64,000 bases of DNA from Stenotrophomonas sp. 610A2 (GCF_030549615.1 NZ_CP130832.1:3348001-3412000); one strand, 5' to 3'. Positions 1 to 9,965 are shown, counted from the stretch's first letter. The notes: generated from the sequence alone by a model not told the origin. Made by a program: numbers and translations.

Positions 1-3000
1 ACTCGCTGCTACCGACCTGGCCGGCTGCAGCATCGGCCGACGCCGGCAATGCATCTGCATCGCTGGAACCAGCAAGCTCAACACCTTCAGCCAAATTCTG
101 CTCAACGATGTCAGCCGCGAACCCGGTCGGCAATACGACTTCGGATTCATCCGTAGCGGTTTGCACTTCAGCGCTATCGGCCGCGGCCACGCTGCCCGGC
201 GTCTCATCCAGCAAGCCGGCGTCGAAGTACGCGGACAGGTCTTCGGTACCCACCAAGCCGACGGACAGACCGCCATCCAATGCAGTCTCGGACTGCACGG
301 CAGCGACATCGTCGGCAGCCAGCTCATCTTCGGCCGGCATCGGCGGCCACTTGGAATCTGGCAAGGCATCAACCAGCGCCTGCAGGCGCTCGGCCACGCC
401 CGGGAATGCCGGGATGCGCGGCGAAGGCGCACGCAATGCGGTGATGGTGGTGTGTACGGCTGCCGCCATCTGCGCCAACGCATCCACACCAGCAGCCGTC
501 GGCATCACTGCCGCTGCCAGCGAACGCTTGACGAAGGTTTCTGCCGGGCTGGTGATCTGGGTGATCACCGGCACGTCGGTCATCGCGAACGCGCCGCTCA
601 TGGTGTGCACGGCACGCAGCAGGTCTTCGGAGACTGCCTGCGGCTGCGCCGCCGAGGCGGCCAGCCAAGCATTGACCGTAACCAGGTGGGCACCGATCTC
701 GGCTTCGAGAATCTCGCGCAGCACCTCGTCCACCGATGCAGGCGTGCCCTCTTCGGCATTGGCTCCGCTATCCGCGGCAACGTCGTTCTCGACCGGCACG
801 ACAGCCTCGACGAGCTCGGCATCTGTCGCCGCGTCGCTGACTGGCGTTGCGGCTGCAACCGCACTGGCACCGGTGACGTAGAACGCTTCTTCGCCTGCGG
901 CAATGCGATCAGCCACATCCTGCAAGCCCAGCAGATCGGACTGGATGATGCCTGCGCCACGCAATGCGGCATTCAATTCCGGCAACACGTCATAGGCCTG
1001 CGTTACCGCGGCCATGACCGCCGGGCTGGCGGGACGGCTGCCGTCGAGCACGCGGTTGAGCATGCTCTCGATCTTCCAGCTGAACTCACCCAGGGTCCGC
1101 GCGCCCACCAGGCGACCGCTGCCCTTGAGCGTGTGGAACACACGTCGCACCGGGCGCAGGCGTTCCATGTTGGCCGGCGCGGCGCGCCATGCAGGCAACA
1201 GGTTGCCCAGGTTCTCCAGCTCTTCGTCGAACTCCTCGATGAACACATCGCGGATGTCCTGATCGATCACGTCACCGCCATCGATGAAGCCGCCTTCGAG
1301 CTGCTGTGCCGGCACAAAGCTCTTTGCGGGCGCACCGGAGCCGACTACAGCAGCTCCAGTCTCGGCCGCGACGGTTTCCAGCTGCAGCGATTCGGGCAAT
1401 GCAAACGGATCGAATGCTTCGGCGGCGGCATCAAGCTGCGCCATGAACGCAGCAGTTTCCGTATCCAGCTTGGAGGCCGGCTCGGTCAGGCTGGCTGCCG
1501 GCTCAATCGCCGCGGCACCCAGTTCCCACTCGTTCGATTTCTGTGCCTGTTCGTGCGTTTCGCCTTCGAATGCAGGATTGACGGCCTCCAGCTCCGGGCT
1601 GAAGAACACGTCGGCATCGGCGAATTCAACATTGGCCAGCTCGACCTCAACCACACCCGCATCAACCGGTTCGGCTGCGGACGGTGCTTGCGTATCGGCG
1701 TCATCCAGGGTCAGCAACGAATCGTCGAAACGATAGCTGTGTTCGGTGCCAGCGACCATGGCGTCTTCTGCGGCGACCGGATCAAACGTCGCGGCGAACG
1801 ATGCCGGCGGATCAGCTTCAACCTCTGACGTAGGCTCATGGCCTTCCAGCACCATCGGTGCCAGGCTGAAATTGCTCTCTTCGGTACCCGACGTCTCGGC
1901 GGCAACCGGATCGAATGCAGAGGCTGCCGAACCGGTGCCTGCTTCGGCAGGCGCAAACGCGTCCGCGACAGCCGGCATCTGTACCGGAGCAACCGGGGTC
2001 GCCACCGCGTTGATTGCCGCGCCGAACACCAGCGGGTAGTCGGCAGCGGCAGCCTGCGGCTTGTCTTCTGCTTCCAGTGGCGGCAACGGCGGCGGCAACG
2101 CCGAAGCTGCGTTCACCTGCGTCTCGGCATTTGCAGAGGCTTCTTCAGCGACGTCTTCAGCAACTGCTTCGACAATATCGCTGGGCGCATCGAAGGTATC
2201 GACAGCTGTCGGTTCGGCCAACGCATGGCTTGCCGACGCGACGTCGGCAACGTTGAACTCAGCGGCCACCGCTTCAGCGTCGGTAGCGGCCTGCGGCGCC
2301 GGGATCGGCCAATAGCGCAGGGTTTCCAGGCTGGTGCGGGTGATATCGAGGATTTCCTCGCGGCCCGGACGGCGGTCGCGCAAGGCTTCCAGGAAGTATT
2401 CCAGGCTGGCCATCGCATCGGCCAAGGTATCGAGCTGGCGGCCGCTGGGGATGCGCTGGCGCGCAATCAACTCAACGTCGATGTACTGCCGCACGGCCTG
2501 CAGGTAGTCGGCAGGCTCGGACATCTCGAGCATCCGCAGCGCGCCGGAAACCTCTCCCAGCAGGCGCGGCACTTCGGCAAGGCGTGCGTGGTCCCAGTTG
2601 GTCTCGATGAAGGCGACGAAGGATTCACGCGCAGCGGTGAAGTTGGCGATGGCTTCATGCGCCAGCACCTCAACGGTGCGGCGGGTTTCCACCGAGCCTG
2701 CGTCGTCTTCACCGGCAACGTTGGCGCCAAGGTGGGCGACCTGATCGTCCAGTGATGCGTCCACATAAAGCAGCGCACCGGCGATATCCAGCAACAGGTT
2801 GTCGTCGATCTGACGGCTGCCTTCCACGACTTCGCGCAGGGCATCACGCTGCTGCGCGACGATGCCGCGGGCAACGCCCAGGCCCATGACGCCCAAGGTG
2901 TCGGAAACCGCGCCGAGTTCATTGACCTGGGTCTGCAGCTCAGCCGGGTTGCCGTCCATGCGCATGTGCAGATCGAGCGCATCCTTGATGCGCATCAGTT

Positions 3001-3541
3001 CTTCCTTGACCGCACCGCCGACGGTGTCGAGCAGTTCGCGGTTGCGACCGCTCACGCTGCCACGTGCGTGCTCCAGCTCGTCCGGGCTGGCGTCGCTGGC
3101 ATCGGGATTGAAGGCGAACAACACGCTTTCATTGATGCCCTCGGCGCCGCGGGCAGCGCGGATGTCATTGAGCAACGGCAGCAGCACGATCGGAATATCA
3201 CGATGGCCGTTCTGCAGGCGCTCCAGATAATCAGGCAGCAGCACGGTGCCGCGCATCAGCGTGGCACAGGCTTCATCACGGTCGGCAACACCTCCGTCAC
3301 GCACTGCATTGGCCAGCAGCTCCAGCTCCTCGGCAACCATCGCCGGCGCGTACAGCTCAACCATCCGCAGCGTGCCCTGCACCTGGTGCAGGTAACCGGC
3401 GCAGAAGCGCATGCGGCTGGTGTCGCTGGGATCTTCCACGAAGGCTTCGACCTCGTTGCGCACCTGGCGCAGGGTCTCGTCCAGCTCGGGCTTCACCCAG
3501 CCCAAGGCCGCGTGGCTCATCGCATCGCGCAAGGTACTCAT
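1..3541 (-). CDS. chpA: ChpA-type hybrid chemotaxis histidine kinase of the Pil-Chp system, N-terminal part only
   Basis: This is the CheA-like kinase of the type IV pilus chemosensory pathway. The reading frame is open from ATG 3541 (MSTLRDAMSH) to the window edge, about 1180 codons, so the kinase, CheW-like and receiver domains expected at the C-terminus lie outside. Visible are several His-phosphotransfer-type segments: a FimL-like N-terminal module with LHQVQGTL (His52), a canonical box FHTLKGSGR (His803), and a second box VHTMSGAF (His979). They are joined by long Ala/Glu/Pro-rich linkers. Known ChpA proteins carry multiple Hpt domains and exceed 2000 residues. It follows pilJ by 108 bp in the pilG-H-I-J-chpA operon. 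Family identity is firm from the motifs and gene order; the count of functional Hpt domains is uncertain. Confidence 0.93.
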   Translation of the reverse strand, partial: MSTLRDAMSHAALGWVKPELDETLRQVRNEVEAFVEDPSDTSRMRFCAGYLHQVQGTLRMVELYAPAMVAEELELLANAVRDGGVADRDEACATLMRGTVLLPDYLERLQNGHRDIPIVLLPLLNDIRAARGAEGINESVLFAFNPDASDASPDELEHARGSVSGRNRELLDTVGGAVKEELMRIKDALDLHMRMDGNPAELQTQVNELGAVSDTLGVMGLGVARGIVAQQRDALREVVEGSRQIDDNLLLDIAGALLYVDASLDDQVAHLGANVAGEDDAGSVETRRTVEVLAHEAIANFTAARESFVAFIETNWDHARLAEVPRLLGEVSGALRMLEMSEPADYLQAVRQYIDVELIARQRIPSGRQLDTLADAMASLEYFLEALRDRRPGREEILDITRTSLETLRYWPIPAPQAATDAEAVAAEFNVADVASASHALAEPTAVDTFDAPSDIVEAVAEDVAEEASANAETQVNAASALPPPLPPLEAEDKPQAAAADYPLVFGAAINAVATPVAPVQMPAVADAFAPAEAGTGSAASAFDPVAAETSGTEESNFSLAPMVLEGHEPTSEVEADPPASFAATFDPVAAEDAMVAGTEHSYRFDDSLLTLDDADTQAPSAAEPVDAGVVEVELANVEFADADVFFSPELEAVNPAFEGETHEQAQKSNEWELGAAAIEPAASLTEPASKLDTETAAFMAQLDAAAEAFDPFALPESLQLETVAAETGAAVVGSGAPAKSFVPAQQLEGGFIDGGDVIDQDIRDVFIEEFDEELENLGNLLPAWRAAPANMERLRPVRRVFHTLKGSGRLVGARTLGEFSWKIESMLNRVLDGSRPASPAVMAAVTQAYDVLPELNAALRGAGIIQSDLLGLQDVADRIAAGEEAFYVTGASAVAAATPVSDAATDAELVEAVVPVENDVAADSGANAEEGTPASVDEVLREILEAEIGAHLVTVNAWLAASAAQPQAVSEDLLRAVHTMSGAFAMTDVPVITQITSPAETFVKRSLAAAVMPTAAGVDALAQMAAAVHTTITALRAPSPRIPAFPGVAERLQALVDALPDSKWPPMPAEDELAADDVAAVQSETALDGGLSVGLVGTEDLSAYFDAGLLDETPGSVAAADSAEVQTATDESEVVLPTGFAADIVEQNLAEGVELAGSSDADALPASADAAAGQVGSSE

Positions 3542-3649
3542 CGCACTCCCCCGTGCAGCATCAATTGCATGCCGTCCGGGCGGCCCTGCGTTGCGTTGTG
3601 ACGAAACTTCATCTGCTGATTCCTCTGCATCCCCGCCCGATCAGTCCGT

Positions 3650-5686
3650 TCAGGCCGGCAACTTGAAGTCGGCCACCGAACGGCGCAGCTCTGCCGCCAA
3701 CTGGTTCAGCTGACCCAGCGAGTCGGCGGTCTGCCCGGCACCCTGCGAGGTCTGGCCGGTAATCTGCCGGATCACGCCCATCGTCTGGGTGATGTCGGTA
3801 GCTGCCGAGGCCTGCTGGTTGGCGGCGATGGAGATGCTCTTAATCAAGTTGTTGAGTGCGTTGGACACGCGTTCGATTTCGGTCAGTGCAGTACCGGCGT
3901 CCTCGGCCAGGCGTGCACCGGACACCACTTCGGCGGTGGTCTGTTCCATCGAGGTAACCGCTTCGTTGGTATCGGCCTGAATCGCCTGCACCAGACCTTC
4001 GATTCGGCGGGTTGCGCCGGAGGTACGTTCTGCAAGGCGCTGCACTTCGTCGGCCACCACAGCGAAACCGCGGCCGGCTTCACCGGCCGAGGCTGCCTGC
4101 ACGGCTGCGTTCAATGCCAGGATGTTGGTCTGCTCGGAAATGTCGTTGATCAGTTCCACGATCGAGCCGATTTCCTGCGAGGACTCACCCAGGCGCTTGA
4201 TGCGCTTGGAGGTTTCCTGGATCTGGTCACGGATCTGGTCCATGCCCTGAATCGTCTGGCGCACTACGCCGGCACCCTCGGTCGCGATCACCACCGAGCG
4301 TTGTGCCACTTCCGCCGACTCGGTGGAGTTGCGCGACACCTGTTCAATGGAGGTGGCGATTTCGCCGATCCGGTCCGAGGCGCTGGTGATCTCGTCGGCC
4401 TGGTGGCCTGCGGCTTCTGCCAGCTGCATTGCGGTTGCCTGGGTTTCCTGTGCCGACACCGCCACCTTCGAGGAGATGTCGTTGATCGTGGTCACCAGGT
4501 GGCGCAGTTCGTCCACGGCGTAGTTGATAGCGTCGGCGATGGCGCCGGTCATGTCCTCGGTCACCGAGGCCTTTACCGTCAGGTCACCTTCACCGAGCGA
4601 GCTGATTTCGTCCAGCAGACGCATAATCGCCTGCTGGTTGCGGCTGTTGAATTCCACCTGGGTCTGGTAGCGCACGTCCTGCTCACGCGAACGGGTGCGC
4701 ACCGTACTCCAGACGAAGCCAATGATCGACAGCACCGACAGGCCGCCGAAGATCACGCTCCACCAGAAGTTCGGGAAGATACGGGTGTCGCGGGCCGAAC
4801 CGAAGGCCGAGAACGCGTCGAACAGCTTGCGGCTGCTTTCCAGCATCTTGTCCGAGCCGGTCGCCAGTGCGGCTGCCGAGGACTGTGCGGCGAACAGGTT
4901 GCGCGAGCTGGCCAGAATGGCGTCGGCATCCTTCTTCATCTTCGCCCACTGGTTGGCCGACTGTTCCAGCGCAACCTGTGCATTGGCATTGCGCACGGCG
5001 GCAATGCCCATTTCATCATTGCCGTTGCGCAGGCCTTCCAGCACCTGGGTGAACACCACCATGTCGCGCGCCAGCGCGTCGCCGGCGCCGCTTGCACCTG
5101 CGCCACCTGCGCGGATTTCGGTCACACGACGGGCCATCGTGCCAACCACCACGACCTGCTGCAGGCCGTTGTAGACCTGCGAGGACTGCGCACCACCGGC
5201 GGTCATCGCACGCACCACTTCGTTCAACTGCGCCTGCAGCTGCGGCACCGCGCCGACGAAGGCATCTGCGTTACCGGCCAGGGCCAGTACCGCCGGCTCG
5301 GAGGCGACGATCTGCTCGGCGTTCTTGGACAGCGGCTTCCAGGTATCGACCAGCGCGCTCAGCGGGCCGGACACGCCGGTCTCGTTGCCGTAACGTCCCT
5401 GCAACTCGCTGACCGTACTTTCCACCTTGCTGCGCGTGTCCTTGAAGGCTGCGTAGCTTTCGCGGCTACCGGCCACGGCTTCACGGCCCTGGTTGGCCAG
5501 CTGCTGTGACAGCACCTGCAGATCGGCGGCGCCGGTACTGGCGCCGGCCAGGCGGCTGCCCTGCCAGGTGGCCACGCCGGTGTTGGCACCGAACACGACC
5601 ATCGAGAGCACCAACAAGCCCAACCAGAAGTTGGTGCTTACGTTGCCAAGCTTGCCAGCCTTGGCGGCTTCAGGAGCAGTACTCAT
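3650..5686 (-). CDS. pilJ: PilJ, methyl-accepting chemotaxis protein for type IV pili
   Basis: Inner-membrane chemoreceptor of 678 residues that feeds surface or pilus-derived signals to the ChpA kinase. A first membrane segment lies near residues 21-40, followed by a long periplasmic region, a second membrane segment near 305-325, a HAMP-like region, and a long coiled-coil signalling domain. The hairpin tip is conserved ([20 protein letters not shown], then [20 protein letters not shown]). The length matches PilJ of pseudomonads and xanthomonads. It sits between the CheW-like pilI and chpA. The cheR-like pilK that separates pilJ from chpA in Pseudomonas aeruginosa is absent here. Confidence 0.95.
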   Translation of the reverse strand: MSTAPEAAKAGKLGNVSTNFWLGLLVLSMVVFGANTGVATWQGSRLAGASTGAADLQVLSQQLANQGREAVAGSRESYAAFKDTRSKVESTVSELQGRYGNETGVSGPLSALVDTWKPLSKNAEQIVASEPAVLALAGNADAFVGAVPQLQAQLNEVVRAMTAGGAQSSQVYNGLQQVVVVGTMARRVTEIRAGGAGASGAGDALARDMVVFTQVLEGLRNGNDEMGIAAVRNANAQVALEQSANQWAKMKKDADAILASSRNLFAAQSSAAALATGSDKMLESSRKLFDAFSAFGSARDTRIFPNFWWSVIFGGLSVLSIIGFVWSTVRTRSREQDVRYQTQVEFNSRNQQAIMRLLDEISSLGEGDLTVKASVTEDMTGAIADAINYAVDELRHLVTTINDISSKVAVSAQETQATAMQLAEAAGHQADEITSASDRIGEIATSIEQVSRNSTESAEVAQRSVVIATEGAGVVRQTIQGMDQIRDQIQETSKRIKRLGESSQEIGSIVELINDISEQTNILALNAAVQAASAGEAGRGFAVVADEVQRLAERTSGATRRIEGLVQAIQADTNEAVTSMEQTTAEVVSGARLAEDAGTALTEIERVSNALNNLIKSISIAANQQASAATDITQTMGVIRQITGQTSQGAGQTADSLGQLNQLAAELRRSVADFKLPA

Positions 5687-5727
5687 CGTTCGACCTCGGT
5701 CTCAATGCGAAGAAGCAAGCGCGCCGA

Positions 5728-6261
5728 TCAGGCGGCCGCTTGCCGGAATTCAGGAGTGCGGGAAAGCAGCGACAGCGAGAACACGCCCCAGTCACGGCCT
5801 TCATCATGGAAGGCACGCTCGACGAAGTGCGCATAGCGGCCCTGGGCGATATCACCGGCCGGCACCTGCATCGGCGCCTCGAAGCTGCGCTGTCCATATA
5901 GCTCGTCGATCACCAGGGCAACGTCGCCGCCGCTCTGGCGCATGATCAACACGCGCTGGCCTTCCTGCGGCGCCGTCCGCTCGCCTTCCAGGAAGTTCTT
6001 CAGGTCCACCACCGGGAACAGGTTGCCGCGCAGGTTGCCCACGCCCAGCAACCATGCCTGTGCGCCGGGAACCGGCGTGACCGGCGGCATCGGCACGATT
6101 TCCACGACTTCGCGGAAGTCCGAGACCAGATGCCGGCTGCCGACGCGGTAACCCACGCCACGCCAGACATCCTGCGAAAAGCTGCGCTCGGGCAGCTGTA
6201 CCGCGTGCGCCAGACTGCGGCGTTCGTAGGCTTCAAGGATGTCGAATGGAGAACGCATCAA
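5728..6261 (-). CDS. pilI: PilI, CheW-like adaptor
   Basis: A 177-residue CheW-domain protein that couples the PilJ receptor to the ChpA kinase in the cytoplasm. The CheW fold is recognisable from LLGVGNLRGNLFPVVDLKNF and the later segment VALVIDELYGQRSF. The start overlaps the end of pilH by four bases (ATGA), which implies translational coupling. It belongs to the pilGHIJ-chpA operon. The assignment rests on the domain plus gene order and is firm. Confidence 0.94.
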   Translation of the reverse strand: MMRSPFDILEAYERRSLAHAVQLPERSFSQDVWRGVGYRVGSRHLVSDFREVVEIVPMPPVTPVPGAQAWLLGVGNLRGNLFPVVDLKNFLEGERTAPQEGQRVLIMRQSGGDVALVIDELYGQRSFEAPMQVPAGDIAQGRYAHFVERAFHDEGRDWGVFSLSLLSRTPEFRQAAA

Positions 6262-6620
6262 CCCACCAGTTTGTTGATCCGCGCGATCAGATCATCCTCG
6301 CGCGGCGGCTTGACGATGTAATCGCTGGCGCCTTGGCGCATGCCCCAGGCCTTGTCGGTCTCCATGCCCTTGGTGCTGACAATCAGCACCGGGATGGCAC
6401 GGGTGGCCTCGTCACGCGACAGTGCACGGGTGGCCTGGAAACCGCTCATCCCCGGCAACACCACGTCCATCAGCACCAGCTGCGGCCCCTGCTCACGGGC
6501 AATCTGCAGGCCGTCTTCAGCATTGTCAGCCGACAACACCTCATGCCCAGCCTTGAGCAACCACTGTGTAAACACCGCCCTGTCGGTCGGTGAGTCCTCG
6601 ATCAAAAGAATTCGAGCCAT
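6258..6620 (-). CDS. pilH: PilH, single-domain response regulator of twitching motility
   Basis: A 120-residue CheY-like receiver with no output domain. The acidic pocket is ILLIEDS, the phosphoacceptor is Asp52 in LVLMDVVLPG, and the conserved lysine is in DYIVKP. In the Pil-Chp pathway PilH and PilG receive phosphate from ChpA; PilH is linked to pilus retraction or phosphate-sink roles in Pseudomonas. It lies 18 bp after pilG and overlaps pilI by 4 bp. Confidence 0.94.
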   Translation of the reverse strand: MARILLIEDSPTDRAVFTQWLLKAGHEVLSADNAEDGLQIAREQGPQLVLMDVVLPGMSGFQATRALSRDEATRAIPVLIVSTKGMETDKAWGMRQGASDYIVKPPREDDLIARINKLVG

Positions 6621-6638
6621 TTCTGCCTTACCCCCTGG

Positions 6639-7040
6639 TCAGGCGTTGACGTATGTGCGGATGGCACCTAGTAGTTCGTCGCGGGTAAATGGCTTGGTGA
6701 GGTATTGCTCGGAACCGACGATGCGGCCACGGGCTTTGTCGAACAGGCCATCCTTGGATGACAACATGATCACAGGTGTCGACTTGAAGAGCTGGTTGCC
6801 CTTGATCAAGGCGCAGGTCTGATAGCCATCCAGACGCGGCATCATGATGTCGACAAAGATGATCTGCGGTTGCTGGTCGGCGATCTTGGCCAAAGCCTCG
6901 AAACCGTCGGTAGCGGTCACGACCTCACAACCTTCACGTTTGAGCAGCGTTTCAGCCGTACGTCGGATGGTCTTCGAATCATCGATGACCATCACCTTCA
7001 GCCCTGCGAGTTCCCCACCCGCAGCCATGTTTTCAACCAT
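6639..7040 (-). CDS. pilG: PilG, single-domain response regulator of twitching motility
   Basis: A CheY-like receiver of 133 residues, first gene of the pil-chp operon. Receiver landmarks are VMVIDDSKTIRR and Asp64 in IIFVDIMMPRLDGY, with a C-terminal lysine in YLTKPF. The frame is open 19 codons further upstream, but the ATG at 7040 is preferred. It is preceded by a GGGGAAG ribosome-binding sequence 5-7 nt upstream, and the resulting protein has the usual PilG length and start (MVENMAAGGELAGLKV). In Pseudomonas PilG promotes pilus extension and links to cAMP signalling. Confidence 0.94.
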   Translation of the reverse strand: MVENMAAGGELAGLKVMVIDDSKTIRRTAETLLKREGCEVVTATDGFEALAKIADQQPQIIFVDIMMPRLDGYQTCALIKGNQLFKSTPVIMLSSKDGLFDKARGRIVGSEQYLTKPFTRDELLGAIRTYVNA

Positions 7041-7281
7041 TAGTTCTTCCCCGAACGCGCGACCGATATCGAATGCGATATTGCCGCGAAAGCGCATCTA
7101 TATCCCAGCCCAGCCGCGAACTGTCAAGCGATGCCGACAGGACTTGGCTGATCCTCAATTTAATGTGATGCACTTCTCAATAAAAGCGCAGCGCCATTCA
7201 GCCTCAGCGTTCCGCTTTCCGCGCTGTGCGACCCCGCCCTGAACGGCTAACATCGTCGGCCAGATCTGCTGGATTCAAGTC
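7041..7281. promoter_or_regulatory. divergent intergenic region between pilG and gshB
   Basis: A 241-bp non-coding stretch between the pil-chp operon (leftward) and gshB-tonB (rightward). It must hold the start signals of both transcripts and is visibly more AT-rich than its surroundings around 7150-7200. I could not assign individual -35/-10 boxes with confidence. Confidence 0.45.
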
Positions 7282-8229
7282 ATGCCTTTAGACGTCATCG
7301 TGGTGATGGACCCCATCGCCGACATCAAGATCGCCAAGGACACCACCTTTGCCATGCTGCTGGAAGCCCAGCGGCGCGGGCATCGGCTGCACTATGTGCG
7401 CCCCGGCGGGCTGTCCCTGCACGGTGGCCAGGCCCAGGCCGAAGTTGCCCCACTGCAGGTGCGCGACGACAAGGCCGGCTGGTTCAGCCTGGGCGAGTTC
7501 GCCCCGCTGGCGTTCGGCCCGGGACAGATCGTGCTGATGCGCAAGGACCCGCCGTTCGACGGCGAGTACCTGTACGACACCCACATCCTCAGCGTCGCCC
7601 AGCAGGCCGGCGCCATCGTGGTCAACGACCCGCAGGGCCTGCGCGACTTCAATGAGAAGCTGGCAGCGCTGCTGTTCCCGCAGTGCTGCCCGCCGACCCT
7701 GGTCAGCCGCAACGCACGCGAACTCAAGGCCTTCGTGCTCGAACACGGCCAGGCCGTGCTGAAGCCACTGGACGGCATGGGCGGGCGCTCGATCTTCCGC
7801 AGCGGCACCGGCGACCCCAATCTCAACGTGATCCTGGAGACGCTGACCGACGGTGGCCAGCACCTGGCACTGGCGCAGCGCTTCATCCCGGACATCAGCG
7901 CTGGCGACAAGCGCATCCTGTTGATCGACGGCGTACCGGTGGATTACTGCCTGGCGCGGATCCCGCAGGGTGACGAGTTCCGCGGCAACCTGGCTGCCGG
8001 CGGCCGCGGCGAAGGCCGCCCGCTGAGCGAGCGCGACCGCTGGATCGCCGCCCAGGTTGGCCCGGAAATGAAACGCCGCGGCATGCGCTTCGTTGGCCTG
8101 GACGTGATCGGCGACTACCTGACCGAGGTCAACGTCACCAGCCCCACCTGTGTGCGCGAGCTGGATGCCCAGTTCGGCCTGAACATCGCCGGCCAGCTGT
8201 TTGATGCGATCGAGGCTGGCCTTGCCTGA
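7282..8229 (+). CDS. gshB: Glutathione synthetase
   Basis: A 315-residue ATP-grasp ligase that joins gamma-glutamylcysteine to glycine, the second step of glutathione synthesis in the cytoplasm. The N-terminus (VIVVMDPIADIKIAKDTTFA) and the ATP-grasp segments (LKPLDGMGGRSIF, then AGDKRILLIDG, and the terminal LTEVNVTSPTCVRELD) are family signatures. Length is normal. Its stop codon overlaps the start of the tonB-like gene by one base (TGATG). In P. aeruginosa gshB also lies between tonB3 and pilG, so the context is conserved. Confidence 0.97.
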   Translation: MPLDVIVVMDPIADIKIAKDTTFAMLLEAQRRGHRLHYVRPGGLSLHGGQAQAEVAPLQVRDDKAGWFSLGEFAPLAFGPGQIVLMRKDPPFDGEYLYDTHILSVAQQAGAIVVNDPQGLRDFNEKLAALLFPQCCPPTLVSRNARELKAFVLEHGQAVLKPLDGMGGRSIFRSGTGDPNLNVILETLTDGGQHLALAQRFIPDISAGDKRILLIDGVPVDYCLARIPQGDEFRGNLAAGGRGEGRPLSERDRWIAAQVGPEMKRRGMRFVGLDVIGDYLTEVNVTSPTCVRELDAQFGLNIAGQLFDAIEAGLA

Positions 8230-9119
8230 TGTATTCGCAGCCTGACGTCCTGCCCGCAGCACCGCGGGTCACCGAGCAGCAACGCCTGACCGCCACCCTG
8301 GTGCTATCCACGCTGGTGCATGGCCTGTTGATCCTCGGGGTGGGCTTCGCGGTGAGCGATAACGCGCCATTGGTGCCGACGCTGGACGTGATCTTCAGCC
8401 AGACCAGCACCCCGCTCACGCCCAAGCAGGCTGACTTCCTCGCCCAGGCCAACCAGCAGGGCGGCGGTGACCACGACAAGGCGCAACGTCCGCGCGATGC
8501 GCAGGCCGGCATCGTGCCGCAGCTGCAGAACGGCCTGGCGCCGGTGCCACTGCAGGCGCAGAGCGTGGCAGCGCCGCCACCGCCGCAGGCACGCGTCATC
8601 ACCAGCACCCAGGGCAAGGACGCGGTTGCGAGCGCCCAGACCCAACCGCTGCCGGACCGCCCCGACGCCAATGCGCCGATGAACGCACGTGAGCAGCGTG
8701 ACGCTGAAATGGCACGCCTGGCAGCCGAAGTGCACCTGCGCTCGGAGCAGTACGCCAAGCGCCCCAACCGCAAGTTCGTCTCGGCCAGCACCCGCGAATA
8801 CGCCTACGCTAACTACCTGCGCGCCTGGGTCGACCGTGCCGAGCGCGTTGGCAACCTGAATTACCCTGACGAAGCACGCCAGCGCCGGCTTGCAGGCCAG
8901 GTGGTGATCACCGTCGGCGTGCGCCGCGATGGCAGCGTGGAGAGCAGCCGCGTCCTGCGCAGCAGCGGCGTGCCCTTGCTGGATGCTACTGCCCTGCGCG
9001 TGATCGAGCAGGCACAGCCGTTCCCGGCATTGCCCGAGACCAAGGACGACATCGACATCCTGCAGGTCACCCGCACCTGGATGTTCCTGCCCGGCGGGCA
9101 GTTGCACGACGATCGTTGA
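8229..9119 (+). CDS. TonB-family energy transducer (TonB3-like)
   Basis: A 296-residue protein with a short cytoplasmic N-terminus, one membrane helix near residues 21-41, a proline/glutamine-rich periplasmic stretch, and a C-terminal TonB domain (NYPDEARQRRLAGQV, ending WMFLPGGQ). The helix has Ser27 and His31 at the same Ser-x3-His spacing as the functional S16/H20 pair of E. coli TonB. That suggests coupling to an ExbB/ExbD-type motor, which is not encoded nearby. It is translationally coupled to gshB. The tonB3 gene of P. aeruginosa occupies the equivalent place and is needed for twitching motility, so a pilus role is possible. That role is inference. Confidence 0.85.
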   Translation: MYSQPDVLPAAPRVTEQQRLTATLVLSTLVHGLLILGVGFAVSDNAPLVPTLDVIFSQTSTPLTPKQADFLAQANQQGGGDHDKAQRPRDAQAGIVPQLQNGLAPVPLQAQSVAAPPPPQARVITSTQGKDAVASAQTQPLPDRPDANAPMNAREQRDAEMARLAAEVHLRSEQYAKRPNRKFVSASTREYAYANYLRAWVDRAERVGNLNYPDEARQRRLAGQVVITVGVRRDGSVESSRVLRSSGVPLLDATALRVIEQAQPFPALPETKDDIDILQVTRTWMFLPGGQLHDDR

Positions 9120-9124
9120 GCCGA

Positions 9125-9230
9125 TTTTTGTAGGAGCGGCGTAAGCCGCGAAGCTCTTACGTTCCCAGATCGCAATCAAGCCGGTAGTTCAGACAACACC
9201 GGCTTCGCGGCTTACGCCGCTCCTACAAAA
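9125..9230. repeat. inverted pair of REP-like GTAGGAGCGGCGTAAGCCGCG elements
   Basis: Two copies of a REP-like unit (9126-9153 and 9203-9230) face each other across about 50 bp, each ending in a T or A run. Each unit can form its own small hairpin (GCGGC-GTAA-GCCGC), and the two together form a long stem. They sit between the convergent tonB and tsaB genes, where a bidirectional terminator would be expected. The unit differs in sequence from the GTAG/SMAG repeats elsewhere in the window. Confidence 0.8.
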
Positions 9231-9248
9231 CCACCGCACACCGCTGCT

Positions 9249-9956
9249 TCAGCGCTTGGAATCGCGCAACGCCTGCTGTTCGATCAGGGTCAGCGCGACG
9301 TTGTCGCGCAGGTAGGCGGGCTGCACCAGCTCCGGGGCGATGGCTTCGCCGCGCAGCATTGCCGGCACGGCGATCTTCAGCACGTCGGCGGCGCTGGGCA
9401 GGGCCTGCGCATCCACGCTGCTCAGACGCGACTGCAGGCGCGTACTCAACACGCCCTCGCCCGCTGCGAAGCCGGTGCCAACACCGGCCCAGACGCTGTC
9501 GTCGGCCGGCAGCTGCACGGCCTCCGGCGCGACCAGCAACTCACGTTCCTGCAACTGCAGCTCACCATCGGCATCGCGCAGATAACGCGCCGCATACAAC
9601 TCTCCCATGCGTGCATCGATGCAGGCCAGCACCCGCGGTGCATCGGTCGGTGCACGCAACGCCAGCGTCTGCAGGGTGGATACCGGCAGCAAGGGCCGGT
9701 CCAGCGCCAAGGCAATGCCCTGCACGATGGCAATTGCCAAGCGCACGCCGGTGAAGGCACCCGGCCCGCGGCTCAGCGCGATGGCATCCAACTCGCTACG
9801 GGCGACACCGGCTTCGGCGAGCAACTGCTCCGCCCAGGGCAGGCTCAATTCGGCATGGCGGCGCGGCGCTACTTCAAACCGCTCCAATACCTGCCCATCC
9901 ACATACAGGGCGACGGAACAGGCTTCGGTGGCGGTTTCAAAGGCAAGCAGCTTCAT
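9249..9956 (-). CDS. tsaB: TsaB, tRNA threonylcarbamoyladenosine (t6A37) synthesis protein
   Basis: A 235-residue member of the ASKHA-fold YeaZ/TsaB family, partner of TsaD and TsaE in making the t6A modification at position 37 of ANN-decoding tRNAs. Recognisable segments are LLAFETATEACSVAL at the N-terminus and SRGPGAFTGVRLAIA. Length is usual for the family. The gene starts 9 bp after the end of the DinG-like helicase gene, so the two are probably co-transcribed, as in many gammaproteobacteria. Confidence 0.96.
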   Translation of the reverse strand: MKLLAFETATEACSVALYVDGQVLERFEVAPRRHAELSLPWAEQLLAEAGVARSELDAIALSRGPGAFTGVRLAIAIVQGIALALDRPLLPVSTLQTLALRAPTDAPRVLACIDARMGELYAARYLRDADGELQLQERELLVAPEAVQLPADDSVWAGVGTGFAAGEGVLSTRLQSRLSSVDAQALPSAADVLKIAVPAMLRGEAIAPELVQPAYLRDNVALTLIEQQALRDSKR

Positions 9957-9965
9957 GGCATCACA

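Noticed and set aside
161..1828. 555-codon open frame on the plus strand
   Set aside because: The minus strand encodes the ChpA Hpt domains here (FHTLKGSGR box), with a frame running off the edge; the plus frame has no recognisable domain.
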